Assembly: GCA_000406005.1 (NCBI GenBank)
Contig: ASZN01000057.1
Location: 1-17,799 of the forward strand
Length of the DNA stretch: 17,799 bases
DNA from: Candidatus Poribacteria bacterium WGA-3G
GTDB taxonomy: Bacteria; Poribacteria; WGA-4E; WGA-3G
Direction: 5' to 3'
Below the pieces are notes generated by a model. That model did not search any database and had not been told where the DNA came from. It saw only the letters and a list, made by a program, of their open reading frames with translations. Both the position numbers and the translations under genes were made by a program. Numbering within the stretch: the stretch's first letter is position 1; the number at the start of each line of letters is the position of its first letter. This document shows, piece by piece, positions 7,270 through 14,333 of this stretch.

Positions 7270-7677
7270 TCACAAAACCCCAAATCTTATCAAGTTCCGG
7301 CGCGCTTGAATCGGTTGCTCAGCATTCATCTGGAGTGCTATGACCGTTGCCCGACCTATAGGTGTTTGTCCTTCAATTTCGCCATTTTCTCGGTTTAAGA
7401 GAAAATGAGTTCGCCACTCCTCAATTCGAGGGTTGAAAAGTCCAACACTTCTTCCTGTCAATGGGTCAATTCCTTTTTCACGCGTGGCTTTGTGCAAATT
7501 ACAGTGTGAACAGGCAAGCGCCAGATTGCTCAACTCTGTCGGTCCATTTGCCGCCCTTGGCTTAATATGATCAACTTGAAAACGGGAAGTAGAAATTGAT
7601 TGAGGATGTTGACAGTACTCACACCGTTTACTTGCGCGGCTTGCCACTTTACCGCGCATCTGGTCACTTATGCGCAT
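7270..7677 (-). CDS. HNH endonuclease
   Basis: 135 residues. It has the zinc-supported HNH fold signature: CEYC (C19, C22), VDHIKP (D36, H37), and LALACSHCN (C56, C59, N60) followed by H62 and K63. The tail with DPLTGRSVGLFNPR, EEW and THF and a TPIGRATV segment is typical of the small stand-alone HNH family. Predicted metal-dependent DNA nicking or cleavage in the cytoplasm. ATG at 7677 is chosen over an in-frame GTG at 7683 because a GAGA Shine-Dalgarno (7688-7685) sits seven bases upstream of it, and the family begins near the MRISDQMRGKV segment. It lies 13 bp after the ribbon-helix-helix gene, so the two are almost certainly co-transcribed. Whether the pair is a toxin-antitoxin or defence unit is not shown by sequence. 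Confidence 0.9.
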   Translation of the reverse strand: MRISDQMRGKVASRASKRCEYCQHPQSISTSRFQVDHIKPRAANGPTELSNLALACSHCNLHKATREKGIDPLTGRSVGLFNPRIEEWRTHFLLNRENGEIEGQTPIGRATVIALQMNAEQPIQARRNLIRFGVL

Positions 7678-7684
7678 TATCACG

Positions 7685-7690
7685 TCTCGC
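7685..7690 (-). promoter_or_regulatory. Ribosome binding site deciding the HNH start
   Basis: On the minus strand gcgaga lies immediately after the stop of the upstream gene and seven bases before ATG 7677. It would be too close to the alternative GTG at 7683, so it favours the ATG. Confidence 0.6.
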
Positions 7691-8209
7691 TTATGACAAA
7701 AGCCGTTTCTCTAAGCCTTCAAGATTTTGGATTTGCAGTACTTGTTCTTCAGCAACGAGTGCTTCCATTTCTTGCTGCTCTTCCGATGCTAACACTCTTT
7801 CATTATTCAATGCCAGAAGTTCCATCAAACGTTCTTGTTTTTCTATAGCCAAAGACTCAAACCCAAAACTAACGTGTCCGTTTTCAATCATTTCAGCCAC
7901 GTCCATTTCTGTACTTAAAACTTCTCCAGTATCAGCAGCAACACGTATTTCTCCAACTTCAACAGGAGGATCGACGTTGGTAAAAATAGGAACGCCCCAT
8001 ACAGGTGGAGTTGATTCTTTAAGAATAGGTTCTTTTGCCATCAAGCATCTACCAGCGCGCTTTCGCAAAAAAGTTAGAGCGGTATCTCTTACTTCATCGC
8101 GTTCGAGTTGAAACAACACAAAATTTTCAAGTGAAATTTTAGACACTTCCGCTTGTTGCATCAATTTTTCGTAGAGATAATCTGGCAAAGAGATCGTCAG
8201 TGGACGCAT
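7691..8209 (-). CDS. Ribbon-helix-helix protein paired with HNH endonuclease
   Basis: 172 residues. Residues 2-38 (strand RPLTISLP, then two helices, the second around SLENFVLFQLERDE) match a CopG/Arc-type ribbon-helix-helix DNA-binding fold. The middle contains VWGVPIF, then GEIRVAADTGEVLST, a compact strand-rich segment. The C-terminal ~45 residues are strongly helical and glutamate-rich (LNNERVLASEEQQEMEALV). This helical end resembles proteins encoded immediately upstream of stand-alone HNH endonucleases in cyanobacteria, as I recall them. ATG at 8209 has GGAG eight bases upstream. It is the first gene of a two-gene unit with the HNH gene, and inverted repeats over its promoter suggest autorepression. 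Likely a DNA-binding regulator or antitoxin-like partner; an enzyme role is unlikely. Confidence 0.75.
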   Translation of the reverse strand: MRPLTISLPDYLYEKLMQQAEVSKISLENFVLFQLERDEVRDTALTFLRKRAGRCLMAKEPILKESTPPVWGVPIFTNVDPPVEVGEIRVAADTGEVLSTEMDVAEMIENGHVSFGFESLAIEKQERLMELLALNNERVLASEEQQEMEALVAEEQVLQIQNLEGLEKRLLS

Positions 8210-8243
8210 ATTGAATTCTCCAGCAATAGTTATGAATTCGTCT

Positions 8244-8273
8244 ACTTTACGTAAAGTTTACCACACCGGTAAC
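8244..8273. promoter_or_regulatory. Candidate operator: 14-bp palindrome plus adjacent inverted repeat
   Basis: A perfect 14-bp palindrome, actttacgtaaagt, occupies 8244-8257. It is followed by ttacc (8258-8262), five bases, and ggtaa (8268-8272). Both overlap the -10 box and spacer of the proposed promoter. Ribbon-helix-helix proteins typically bind such paired inverted sites, so self-repression by the product of the adjacent gene is a reasonable inference. Confidence 0.6.
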
Positions 8274-8283
8274 AAATTTTCAA
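8255..8283 (-). promoter_or_regulatory. Sigma-70-like promoter of the RHH-HNH unit
   Basis: On the minus strand TTGAAA (8283-8278), a 17-bp spacer and TAAACT (8260-8255) lie about 45 bp upstream of the ATG at 8209. The -10 box overlaps the palindrome at 8244-8257. Confidence 0.55.
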
Positions 8284-8293
8284 CCCATGTTCC

Positions 8294-8319
8294 GTCAAAG
8301 AATTCTTGACATACGTCAA
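8294..8319. promoter_or_regulatory. Three alternating GTCAA half-sites upstream of the RHH promoter
   Basis: gtcaa at 8294-8298, ttgac at 8306-8310 and gtcaa at 8315-8319 form two overlapping inverted repeats, the first centred on agaattc. They lie about 10 bp upstream of the -35 box, a usual place for an activator or a second repressor site. No factor can be named. Confidence 0.4.
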
Positions 8320-8354
8320 AACTCTCTTACGAACAACTGAAAACTGTTTCTAAC

Positions 8355-8789
8355 TCACTTCGGGATGCGCCGCACCCATAGCATCAGTGCCACATTCATC
8401 GCACCGATAAAGCCGAAGACGTAAGACTGGATGCCTGCTAATACATCAAGCGAGCGAACGAGGAAAGGACAAAAGATCGGTAAACCGAGCACCACGCAAG
8501 TGTAGAGAGTAAGGAGCTTCGCGCCTCTTGCTTCCCAGAAAATTATCTCCCGTTTTAAAACTCTGAGATATGACTGCTGCCACAGCCGAGCGGTCCACTT
8601 CCCGTGCATAAACCCCAAACCGATCCCCAAACCGAAACCGAAACTTGACCAACGGAGATCAATACGTACGTCATGGGAGAGCGCGACGACCCAGAGGAGT
8701 TGTCCGAGTACTGAAAGCACTATAAACGCCCAAAAGATAGGCATCTTCATATAAAATGGAAGTAGGCGACGTGATAATTTGTTTGACAT
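8355..8789 (-). CDS. Small four-helix membrane protein of unknown function
   Basis: 144 residues with four probable transmembrane segments: about 17-37, 48-62 (glycine-rich, GFGLGIGLGF), 91-111 and 119-139. The stretch 63-89 between helices 2 and 3 is basic and aromatic and is probably cytoplasmic. I do not recognise a family. The ATG at 8789 begins three bases after the purQ stop codon, so translation is probably coupled to purQ and the gene is probably the third gene of the purL-purQ operon. A purine-related role is possible but rests only on position. No terminator is obvious after the stop codon. Confidence 0.7.
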   Translation of the reverse strand: MSNKLSRRLLPFYMKMPIFWAFIVLSVLGQLLWVVALSHDVRIDLRWSSFGFGLGIGLGFMHGKWTARLWQQSYLRVLKREIIFWEARGAKLLTLYTCVVLGLPIFCPFLVRSLDVLAGIQSYVFGFIGAMNVALMLWVRRIPK

Positions 8790-8792
8790 ATC

Positions 8793-9596
8793 CTACAGGA
8801 GATTCGCTTTGGCGTAATTAACAGCGTTTTTGAAGATTGCGAGTCCGTCACCCTCTTCAGTCGTCGTGTCTTGTGTTTGCGCAGATCGAGTCCAACGTGG
8901 GTGATTCCATTTCGTTAGGAACCGTTCCGGGTGTGGCATCATCCCGAAGATTCTGCCCGTTGTGTCACAGATACCAGCGATGTCGGCATCCGAACCGTTC
9001 GGATTCTTCGGATACTCACTATCGGCATACCGAAACACGACTTGATTGTTCGCCTCTAATTCAGCCAACACATCTACGGGTGCGGTGAACCGTCCCTCAG
9101 CGTGTGCAACAGGGAGATAGACACTCGGTTTGATGTCTTTTGTAAAGACACACGGACTCCGTTGTGTCTCTAAATCTACCCACCGACACTCAAACTTTGC
9201 GGAGGTATTCATGGCAAGTGTCGCGCGCTGCGTCATCTCCGAAGTACCGTTGTTAGATGTGGACACGCCGGGTAACAAGCCAGTCCGAACAAGCACTTGG
9301 AACCCGTTGCATATACCGATAACCAGTTTACCAGCTGCGACGAACTGGTTGAGCGCGTCTGTTAGTTTGTGTTTCATCTCGACTGCCAGCAGAATACCTG
9401 CCGAGATATCGTCGCCGTAGGAGAAACCACCAGGAATAGCGAGGATATGAGAGTCGGATAGGTTAACTTTACCGGATATGAGGTTTTGGATATGGACTAA
9501 CGCGGTCTCCGCACCGGCGAATTGGAACGCAGTATCTGTTTCCGCGTCGCAGTTAGTCCCTGCAGTTCGTAAGATGAGTACTTTAGGTTCCGTCAT
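8793..9596 (-). CDS. purQ: Phosphoribosylformylglycinamidine synthase, glutaminase subunit PurQ
   Basis: 267 residues, class I glutamine amidotransferase. It releases ammonia from glutamine for PurL in step 4 of purine synthesis (FGAR to FGAM). Visible signatures: PKVLILRTAGTNCDAET at the start, GGFSYGDD (56-63), nucleophile C96 in GICNGFQ, and H222/E224 in MMPHPERF. It is somewhat longer than the common PurQ of about 225-230 residues, with extra sequence around 110-150 and in the segment between the PHPERF motif and the C-terminus. ATG at 9596 has AGGAG six bases upstream. It lies 40 bp downstream of purL on the same strand. Confidence 0.96.
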   Translation of the reverse strand: MTEPKVLILRTAGTNCDAETDTAFQFAGAETALVHIQNLISGKVNLSDSHILAIPGGFSYGDDISAGILLAVEMKHKLTDALNQFVAAGKLVIGICNGFQVLVRTGLLPGVSTSNNGTSEMTQRATLAMNTSAKFECRWVDLETQRSPCVFTKDIKPSVYLPVAHAEGRFTAPVDVLAELEANNQVVFRYADSEYPKNPNGSDADIAGICDTTGRIFGMMPHPERFLTKWNHPRWTRSAQTQDTTTEEGDGLAIFKNAVNYAKANLL

Positions 9597-9636
9597 TTTT
9601 ATCTCCTATGAATAGAACACACAACTTGCTTAAAAG

Positions 9637-12033
9637 TTACGAATGCAACGGCGTTTGCCACGCGGATTTAAGGACATCAATTGAGGTTTCAACAATCGGA
9701 TGCCCCGCTTTTCCTGTGATGACGAATTCTGGTGCCTCTGTGACGGTACCGAGGCAGCCTATCGGGACACCTGCTATATGGGTTTCGTAAGCGTCCCGAT
9801 ACTGTGGTTCGATCTCTACAATAAAACGGCTGTTCGACTCCGAAAATAGGAGATAATCATCAGCATCCGTCTCGTCGCCTGTCGGAACGTTATCAAGATT
9901 CAACCGCATTCCGTATCCGCCCGCGAATGCCATCTCCGCTGCTGCCACACCGATACCGCCCTCGGAGCAGTCGTGACAAGAACGCACCCATCCACTGTCG
10001 ATAGCACTGCTGAGCCGATCCATTGTCCGTTTAGCCGCATCCGGTCGGACGACAGGTGCGTTGTTTCCGATAAACCCGTGGATACCGAAGTAGTGTGAAC
10101 CGCCTAATTCAGCGTAAGTGTTACCGACGACATAGATGAGATTATCGGGGGCTTTTACATCCATTGTAACGGCGTTACGGATGTCTGAGATGACACAAAT
10201 CGCGGAGATAAGGAGCGTTGACGGAATCGCGCGCTGTTCGCCGGTCGTCGTGTCCCGGTATTCGTTATAGAGGCTATCCTTACCGGAGATGAAAGGTGTG
10301 CCGTAAGCAGTTGCGATGTCATAACACGCTTTCGCCGCTCGGACTAACTCACCGAGACGGTCAGGTTTGTCCGGGTTTCCCCAACAGAAGTTGTCGAGTA
10401 ACGCTGTCTTTTCGATGGTTCCGCCGACAGCGACGATGTTGCGTAAAGCCTCGTCGATGGCCGATGCCGCGCTGAGATACGGGTCTACATCGCTGTATTT
10501 TGGGTTGATACCGTTGGCAATAATAACGCCTTTCCGGCTTCCTAAGACTGGGGTGATAACACAGGCATCGCTGGGTCCGTCATTCGCTACACCGACGAGC
10601 GGATTGATAACCACACCGCCTTGCACACCGTGATCGTATTGGCGAATGACGGATTCTTTGCTGGCGATGTTCGGACTGGCGAGGAGCCGTTTGAGATCGT
10701 CCGTATAGTTTTTCGTCTCTTCGTCCCGGGAGGGCATCTCTGGGTGCATCGGTGGCTGCCAAACCGCCGATTTCACAGGCTTCGGGAGTCCGTTATGTAG
10801 AAATTCCATCTCTAAATCAGCGACGATCGCGCCTTCATAGAAGACCTGCAACCTGTGTGTATCCGTGAAAGTTCCGAGGACAGTCGCTTCAACGAATTCA
10901 GCCTCACAAATAGCCACCAGTTCCGATAGGTTTTCGGGTGGCACAGCGATAACCATCCGTTCTTGTGCTTCGGAGAGCCAGATTTCCCACGGTGCCAACC
11001 CATCATATTTCAAGGAGACGCGTTCGAGGTGCACTTCTGCGCCTATATGTTCACCCATCTCACCGACGGCAGATGAGAACCCACCTGCACCGCAATCGGT
11101 AATAGAACGATAGAGGTTACGGTCGCGCGCCTGTAGCAACGCATCAACGATCTTTTTCTCCATAATCGGGTTGCCGATCTGGACGACGCTACCGAGGCTT
11201 TCGGAGGTATCATCAAGTTCAGCAGAGGAGAAAGTCGCGCCGTGAATGCCGTCGCGTCCGGTTTGACCACCGACAGCGACCACCAGATCGCCGGGTTCAA
11301 CGGATTTCTCGCATCTGTTTCTCGGTATCAGACCGACATTTCCACAGAAGACGAGCGGATTTGCGGTATAACGACTATCAAAAAGAATCGCGCCGTTAGC
11401 AGTCGGGATCCCCATCCGGTTGCCGTAGTCTCGGACACCGGCAACAACGCCTTTAAAGACACGTTTCGGGTGAAGTGTACCCTTCGGTAGCTCCGTGTAT
11501 GGCATGTCCGGCATTCCAAAACAGAAGACATCCGTATTCAGAATCGGTTTTGCGCCGAGTCCCGTGCCGAGCGCATCGCGTATCACGCCGCCGATACCTG
11601 TACCCGCGCCACCATAAGGTTCAATCGCTGATGGGTGGTTATGTGTCTCGACTTTAAAAACGAGGTTGAATGTCTCATCGAATTCGATGATGCCTGCGTT
11701 ATCTGAAAAGACAGAGACGCACCACGGTTTGTCGATATCTTCGGTTGCGCGTTGAATGTAGGTTGGGAACAACCCATCAATCTGTTCGGGTTCTTTTCCG
11801 TCTTCGGAATAGCGGATGATGCTCTTGAACGTTTTGTGGACACAGTGTTCCGACCATGTCTGTGCGATGGTCTCTATCTCTACATCCGTCGGGTTGCGTC
11901 CTAACGCGCCGAAGTGGGTCTGGATCGTCTTCATCTCGTTGAGATTCAGCGACAGTGTCCCCTCTCGGCTGATACGCATCAGTTCAGCATCGTCCGCATT
12001 TAGAATGTTTATTTCGTTAACCGTATTGGACAT
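9637..12033 (-). CDS. purL: Phosphoribosylformylglycinamidine synthase, synthetase subunit PurL
   Basis: 798 residues, the small PurL type without a fused glutaminase domain. It carries out the ATP-dependent amidation of FGAR to FGAM with ammonia delivered by PurQ. Signatures: WSEHC (60-64), ETHNHPSA (129-136), glycine-rich GGAGTGIGG (141-149), SITDCGAGGFSSAVGE in the first half, and FISGKDSLYNE and SCHDCSEGGIGVAAAE in the second half, the expected internal duplication of the AIR-synthase-like fold. I start at ATG 12033 because GGAGG lies five bases upstream; an in-frame GTG at 12045 lacks such a site. The small PurL type often works with PurS; no purS gene is seen in this window. Most similar in base composition to purQ, and probably chromosomal core sequence. 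Confidence 0.97.
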   Translation of the reverse strand: MSNTVNEINILNADDAELMRISREGTLSLNLNEMKTIQTHFGALGRNPTDVEIETIAQTWSEHCVHKTFKSIIRYSEDGKEPEQIDGLFPTYIQRATEDIDKPWCVSVFSDNAGIIEFDETFNLVFKVETHNHPSAIEPYGGAGTGIGGVIRDALGTGLGAKPILNTDVFCFGMPDMPYTELPKGTLHPKRVFKGVVAGVRDYGNRMGIPTANGAILFDSRYTANPLVFCGNVGLIPRNRCEKSVEPGDLVVAVGGQTGRDGIHGATFSSAELDDTSESLGSVVQIGNPIMEKKIVDALLQARDRNLYRSITDCGAGGFSSAVGEMGEHIGAEVHLERVSLKYDGLAPWEIWLSEAQERMVIAVPPENLSELVAICEAEFVEATVLGTFTDTHRLQVFYEGAIVADLEMEFLHNGLPKPVKSAVWQPPMHPEMPSRDEETKNYTDDLKRLLASPNIASKESVIRQYDHGVQGGVVINPLVGVANDGPSDACVITPVLGSRKGVIIANGINPKYSDVDPYLSAASAIDEALRNIVAVGGTIEKTALLDNFCWGNPDKPDRLGELVRAAKACYDIATAYGTPFISGKDSLYNEYRDTTTGEQRAIPSTLLISAICVISDIRNAVTMDVKAPDNLIYVVGNTYAELGGSHYFGIHGFIGNNAPVVRPDAAKRTMDRLSSAIDSGWVRSCHDCSEGGIGVAAAEMAFAGGYGMRLNLDNVPTGDETDADDYLLFSESNSRFIVEIEPQYRDAYETHIAGVPIGCLGTVTEAPEFVITGKAGHPIVETSIDVLKSAWQTPLHS

Positions 12034-12038
12034 CACTT

Positions 12039-12043
12039 CCTCC
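12039..12043 (-). promoter_or_regulatory. Ribosome binding site deciding the purL start
   Basis: GGAGG on the minus strand, five bases before ATG 12033. It lies inside the longer frame that opens at GTG 12045 and so supports the shorter protein. Confidence 0.75.
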
Positions 12044-12094
12044 ACTATTTATTCATCGTCTTTTTGAAGAGATTTTGCTGCAAATCATTTAGAT

Positions 12095-12218
12095 TCAGGA
12101 CTTACGCAGCGCGCTCTTTTGTAGCATAGGCTGTTAGCCTGTGTCCTCCAAATGCCCGTGTTTTTTCGGCATCTGCCTCTAAAACCAAGTGTTACGGTCA
12201 AAATTGCGTAAGTCCTGA
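12095..12218. mobile_element. 124-bp MITE-like element with 14-bp terminal inverted repeats
   Basis: tcaggacttacgca (12095-12108) and its exact reverse complement tgcgtaagtcctga (12205-12218) bound 124 bp with no coding sequence. A gat trinucleotide flanks both ends (12092-12094 and 12219-12221) and could be a short target duplication. The element lies about 60 bp upstream of the purL start and contains one copy of the 30-bp family motif. No transposase with matching ends is in the window. Confidence 0.7.
12117..12143. repeat. Single copy of the gtagcataggctgttagcctg motif
   Basis: 27 bp identical to the repeated part of the tandem array at 1-125, here nested inside the 14-bp terminal-repeat element at 12095-12218. 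Confidence 0.9.
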
Positions 12219-12291
12219 GATTGTCATTATAGTCACAATCCTGGTTTAGACAGTGGCCCGAATTTCCGATGGCGGTCCAGTCCAGATTAAC

Positions 12292-12705
12292 TCACTGATC
12301 GTCTGTTAGTTCATCATGTAATTCATAAACATACCTTTTTATACGCATGCAAACTTCTTCTCTGCCCGGCATAGCGTTTGGATTTGCCCCACTCCCAGGA
12401 TGACCATATACACGCTTATCTTTGAGAGTGCTTTCTATTCTCAAAAGCACCTCACTTAAGAAACCTGTTGCAGGTCTGAGCGTCTGAAAGTCCTTGCTGG
12501 ATTCTTCCACTATGCGCATAGTTCTATATCGGTTCACATCTATATTTTTAACTCCATTTTTTAGAAATTTAAGTGCCTCTATAGCACCTAAATTAGCATG
12601 ATGTTTCGCTTCATCGTATGGAGCAGCTTGAATGCCATCTTTTTTCTCTTGGTATTCAGACAACAAGGTGCTAATTTCTGTAATAACTTGCGATTTTACG
12701 TCCAT
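12292..12705 (-). CDS. Hypothetical 137-residue protein
   Basis: ATG at 12705 is preceded by GGAGG eight bases upstream, a clear translation start. The protein is soluble and mostly helical: a charged N-terminal helix (VITEISTLLSEYQEKKDG), an alanine-rich helix (HHANLGAIEALKFLKN), a central basic segment, then a proline/glycine loop (HPGSGANPNAMPGREE) followed by a final helix. No signal peptide, membrane segment or known motif is visible and I do not recognise a family. It is 270 bp downstream of the protease gene and about 260 bp upstream of purL, on the same strand as both. It could belong to the protease/restriction cluster, but the gap makes co-transcription uncertain. Confidence 0.7.
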   Translation of the reverse strand: MDVKSQVITEISTLLSEYQEKKDGIQAAPYDEAKHHANLGAIEALKFLKNGVKNIDVNRYRTMRIVEESSKDFQTLRPATGFLSEVLLRIESTLKDKRVYGHPGSGANPNAMPGREEVCMRIKRYVYELHDELTDDQ

Positions 12706-12975
12706 TAATTTTTCCTCCGTAAGTATCCTTAATGTAAATAGGATTTATGAGAGTGAGTTAGTAACCGGAAGCACATCTTCTTCTGCCATTGATATTAGAT
12801 TCATGTGTTCATACATCATTGTTCCAGACAGAACGTTTAGTAGTATACAGCAGAAAAGATAGAACACAAATCTATTCTGAATCGTTGTGGTACAATGCTT
12901 ATAACGGGTGTCATTCCTAATTCATTATGGTCGTTAACCACTACACATATGATTAAAATGATCCTTTTAGAAAAA
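12706..12975. other. Intergenic region, nothing firmly identified
   Basis: 270 bp between the hypothetical gene and the protease gene. It holds the Shine-Dalgarno of the downstream gene at its left edge. A 40-codon GTG-start frame on the minus strand (12867-12745) with a short hydrophobic stretch is present but has no ribosome binding site. I see no convincing terminator or promoter pair. Confidence 0.5.
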
Positions 12976-14124
12976 TCAGTTCACTACCTCTAAATCGAGT
13001 ATGTGAATATGATGGCTGTTCGTAAGCCGTTTAACGTTAGGCTTAACAGTGCTATAGTTTGAGTGTCCCATGTAAGATAATAACATATCAACCAAACCGA
13101 TTAAAACTGACTCAGTAGCATTATCATTAATATCACTCTCATCATAATCAATTGCTCCAAGATTTTGAAGTAATTGAATGTTGAAATTGTCCACAAGTTG
13201 AAGATCAACAGTATCATAACCGCTAAGGCGAATCACGATCTTAGTCGACTTTGAAGGTATCACCCAAGGATAAACTGCACGGTCAGTTATTATTGTATTA
13301 CCTTCTTTGTCTTTGAACGATACGGAGTAAACAACATTTTTTACATCTGTACTGGAACGGTTTTGCAGAGGAAATGTAAATGAGGCTGATCCAACCCATT
13401 TCAGCTTGTTTATGTATGTTACCCGTTCCAATTTTGCCTTCGACAATGGAGTTGTTATGTTCAATTTATTACGTTGCCTAAGAAGTAGTGCTAGGCAATT
13501 GGAAGGAATGGCGAAATTAAGATTCTGAGCAACATTAATATATTGTTCATCTTGGGGATTTTGCGAAGCAACAGACCTGAGTGAAGGTAATACGGACACC
13601 GAGACACCGATAACCTCGCCTTTGGTATTTAGGACAGCCCCTCCACTGCTCCCTGGGGAAATTGGAGCGGTAAACTGAATACTTGTATAGAAGATGTTTT
13701 GCGATGGATCACGATTTCTAATTCCACTTACGATACCGTCTGAGATTGTGCCTTCCAATCCTTCAGGGTTACCAAGTGCGTAAATAACTTCTCCGATATC
13801 AACTATATCACTATCGCCAAGAGAAAGTGAGGTTGTGCTAACAATTTTCTGATCCGGATCTTTGATTTTTAATATAATTAAATCGTTGTCCACATCAATG
13901 GCTGTGTATTCTTCAATGGTATACCGTTCACTTTGTCCAAACAGCTTTACTGAGCATTTGTGGGCACCTTCAACAACATGAAAGTTGGTTGCAATTTCAT
14001 TCTCTTGGACGAAGAATCCGCTACCGAACCCAAGTGATTGTCCATTAGAATCTTCAGTTTCTAAAAGCACTGTAGACGGTAAAGCCTTATTGGCAATTTC
14101 CTGAGTGCTTTTTATGTTTTCCAT
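12976..14124 (-). CDS. Trypsin-like (HtrA/DegP-type core) serine protease without signal peptide or PDZ domain
   Basis: 382 residues. The protease core spans about 10-215, with a catalytic triad of H49 in TNFHVVEGAH, D81 in DVDNDLIILKI and S160 in PGSSGGAVLN, matching the GxSGG form of the S1C/Trypsin_2 group. Residues 235-310 look like an immunoglobulin-like FxLYD-type beta sandwich (SFTFPLQNRSSTDVKNVVYS, then PWVIPSKSTKIVIR). No N-terminal signal peptide, membrane anchor or PDZ domain is seen, so a cytoplasmic protease is likely, unlike periplasmic DegP. ATG at 14124 has AGGAG nine bases upstream. It lies 29 bp after the 59-residue gene, which overlaps the restriction-methyltransferase gene, so the three form a probable operon. 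Known cytoplasmic trypsin-like proteins in bacterial conflict systems make a defence role plausible, but that is inference from context. Confidence 0.88.
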   Translation of the reverse strand: MENIKSTQEIANKALPSTVLLETEDSNGQSLGFGSGFFVQENEIATNFHVVEGAHKCSVKLFGQSERYTIEEYTAIDVDNDLIILKIKDPDQKIVSTTSLSLGDSDIVDIGEVIYALGNPEGLEGTISDGIVSGIRNRDPSQNIFYTSIQFTAPISPGSSGGAVLNTKGEVIGVSVSVLPSLRSVASQNPQDEQYINVAQNLNFAIPSNCLALLLRQRNKLNITTPLSKAKLERVTYINKLKWVGSASFTFPLQNRSSTDVKNVVYSVSFKDKEGNTIITDRAVYPWVIPSKSTKIVIRLSGYDTVDLQLVDNFNIQLLQNLGAIDYDESDINDNATESVLIGLVDMLLSYMGHSNYSTVKPNVKRLTNSHHIHILDLEVVN

Positions 14125-14153
14125 AGAAATAATCTCCTGTCTATTATATAATT

Positions 14154-14333
14154 TTACTCCGCAGTAATCTCATCAGGCAGATTATCAATAATCCGCGCAG
14201 ATTCCACACTCACATAAACAATACGCTTAATTGCCGTGACTAAATCGCGTGGGTCAGCAAACCAACCGTTCAGGACATTGACAATACCACTCCCATGGTC
14301 TGTTTTATTACCACGCCGATTAAAAAAAATCAA
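14154..14333 (-). CDS. Small 59-residue protein overlapping the restriction-methyltransferase gene
   Basis: A TTG start (14333-14331) shares four bases (TTGA) with the stop codon of the upstream gene, and AGGAG lies just before it, a layout typical of translational coupling. The 59-residue product begins LIFFNRRGNKTDHGSG and continues with VNVLNGWFADPRDLV, TAIKRIVYVSVESARIID and NLPDEITAE. It is compact and amphipathic, with well-spaced hydrophobic residues, and reads as real protein rather than random translation. I do not recognise the family. The next gene starts 29 bp further on. It could be a small co-factor of the restriction or protease protein, or the surviving end of a larger lost gene. 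The start codon is uncertain because the usual ATG is absent. Confidence 0.55.
   Translation of the reverse strand: MIFFNRRGNKTDHGSGIVNVLNGWFADPRDLVTAIKRIVYVSVESARIIDNLPDEITAE

Noticed and set aside
7678..7683. GTG at 7683 as the HNH start
   Set aside because: The Shine-Dalgarno at 7685-7690 is too close to it and well placed for the ATG at 7677.
8355..8789. Membrane protein as a purine transporter
   Set aside because: Only the position suggests this; 144 residues with four helices fits no transporter family I recognise.
12034..12045. GTG at 12045 as the purL start
   Set aside because: It would place the strong GGAGG site inside the coding sequence; ATG 12033 lies five bases after that site.
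12745..12867. A 40-codon GTG-start minus-strand frame with a hydrophobic segment
   Set aside because: It has no ribosome binding site or promoter and no recognisable sequence; a chance frame is the simpler explanation.
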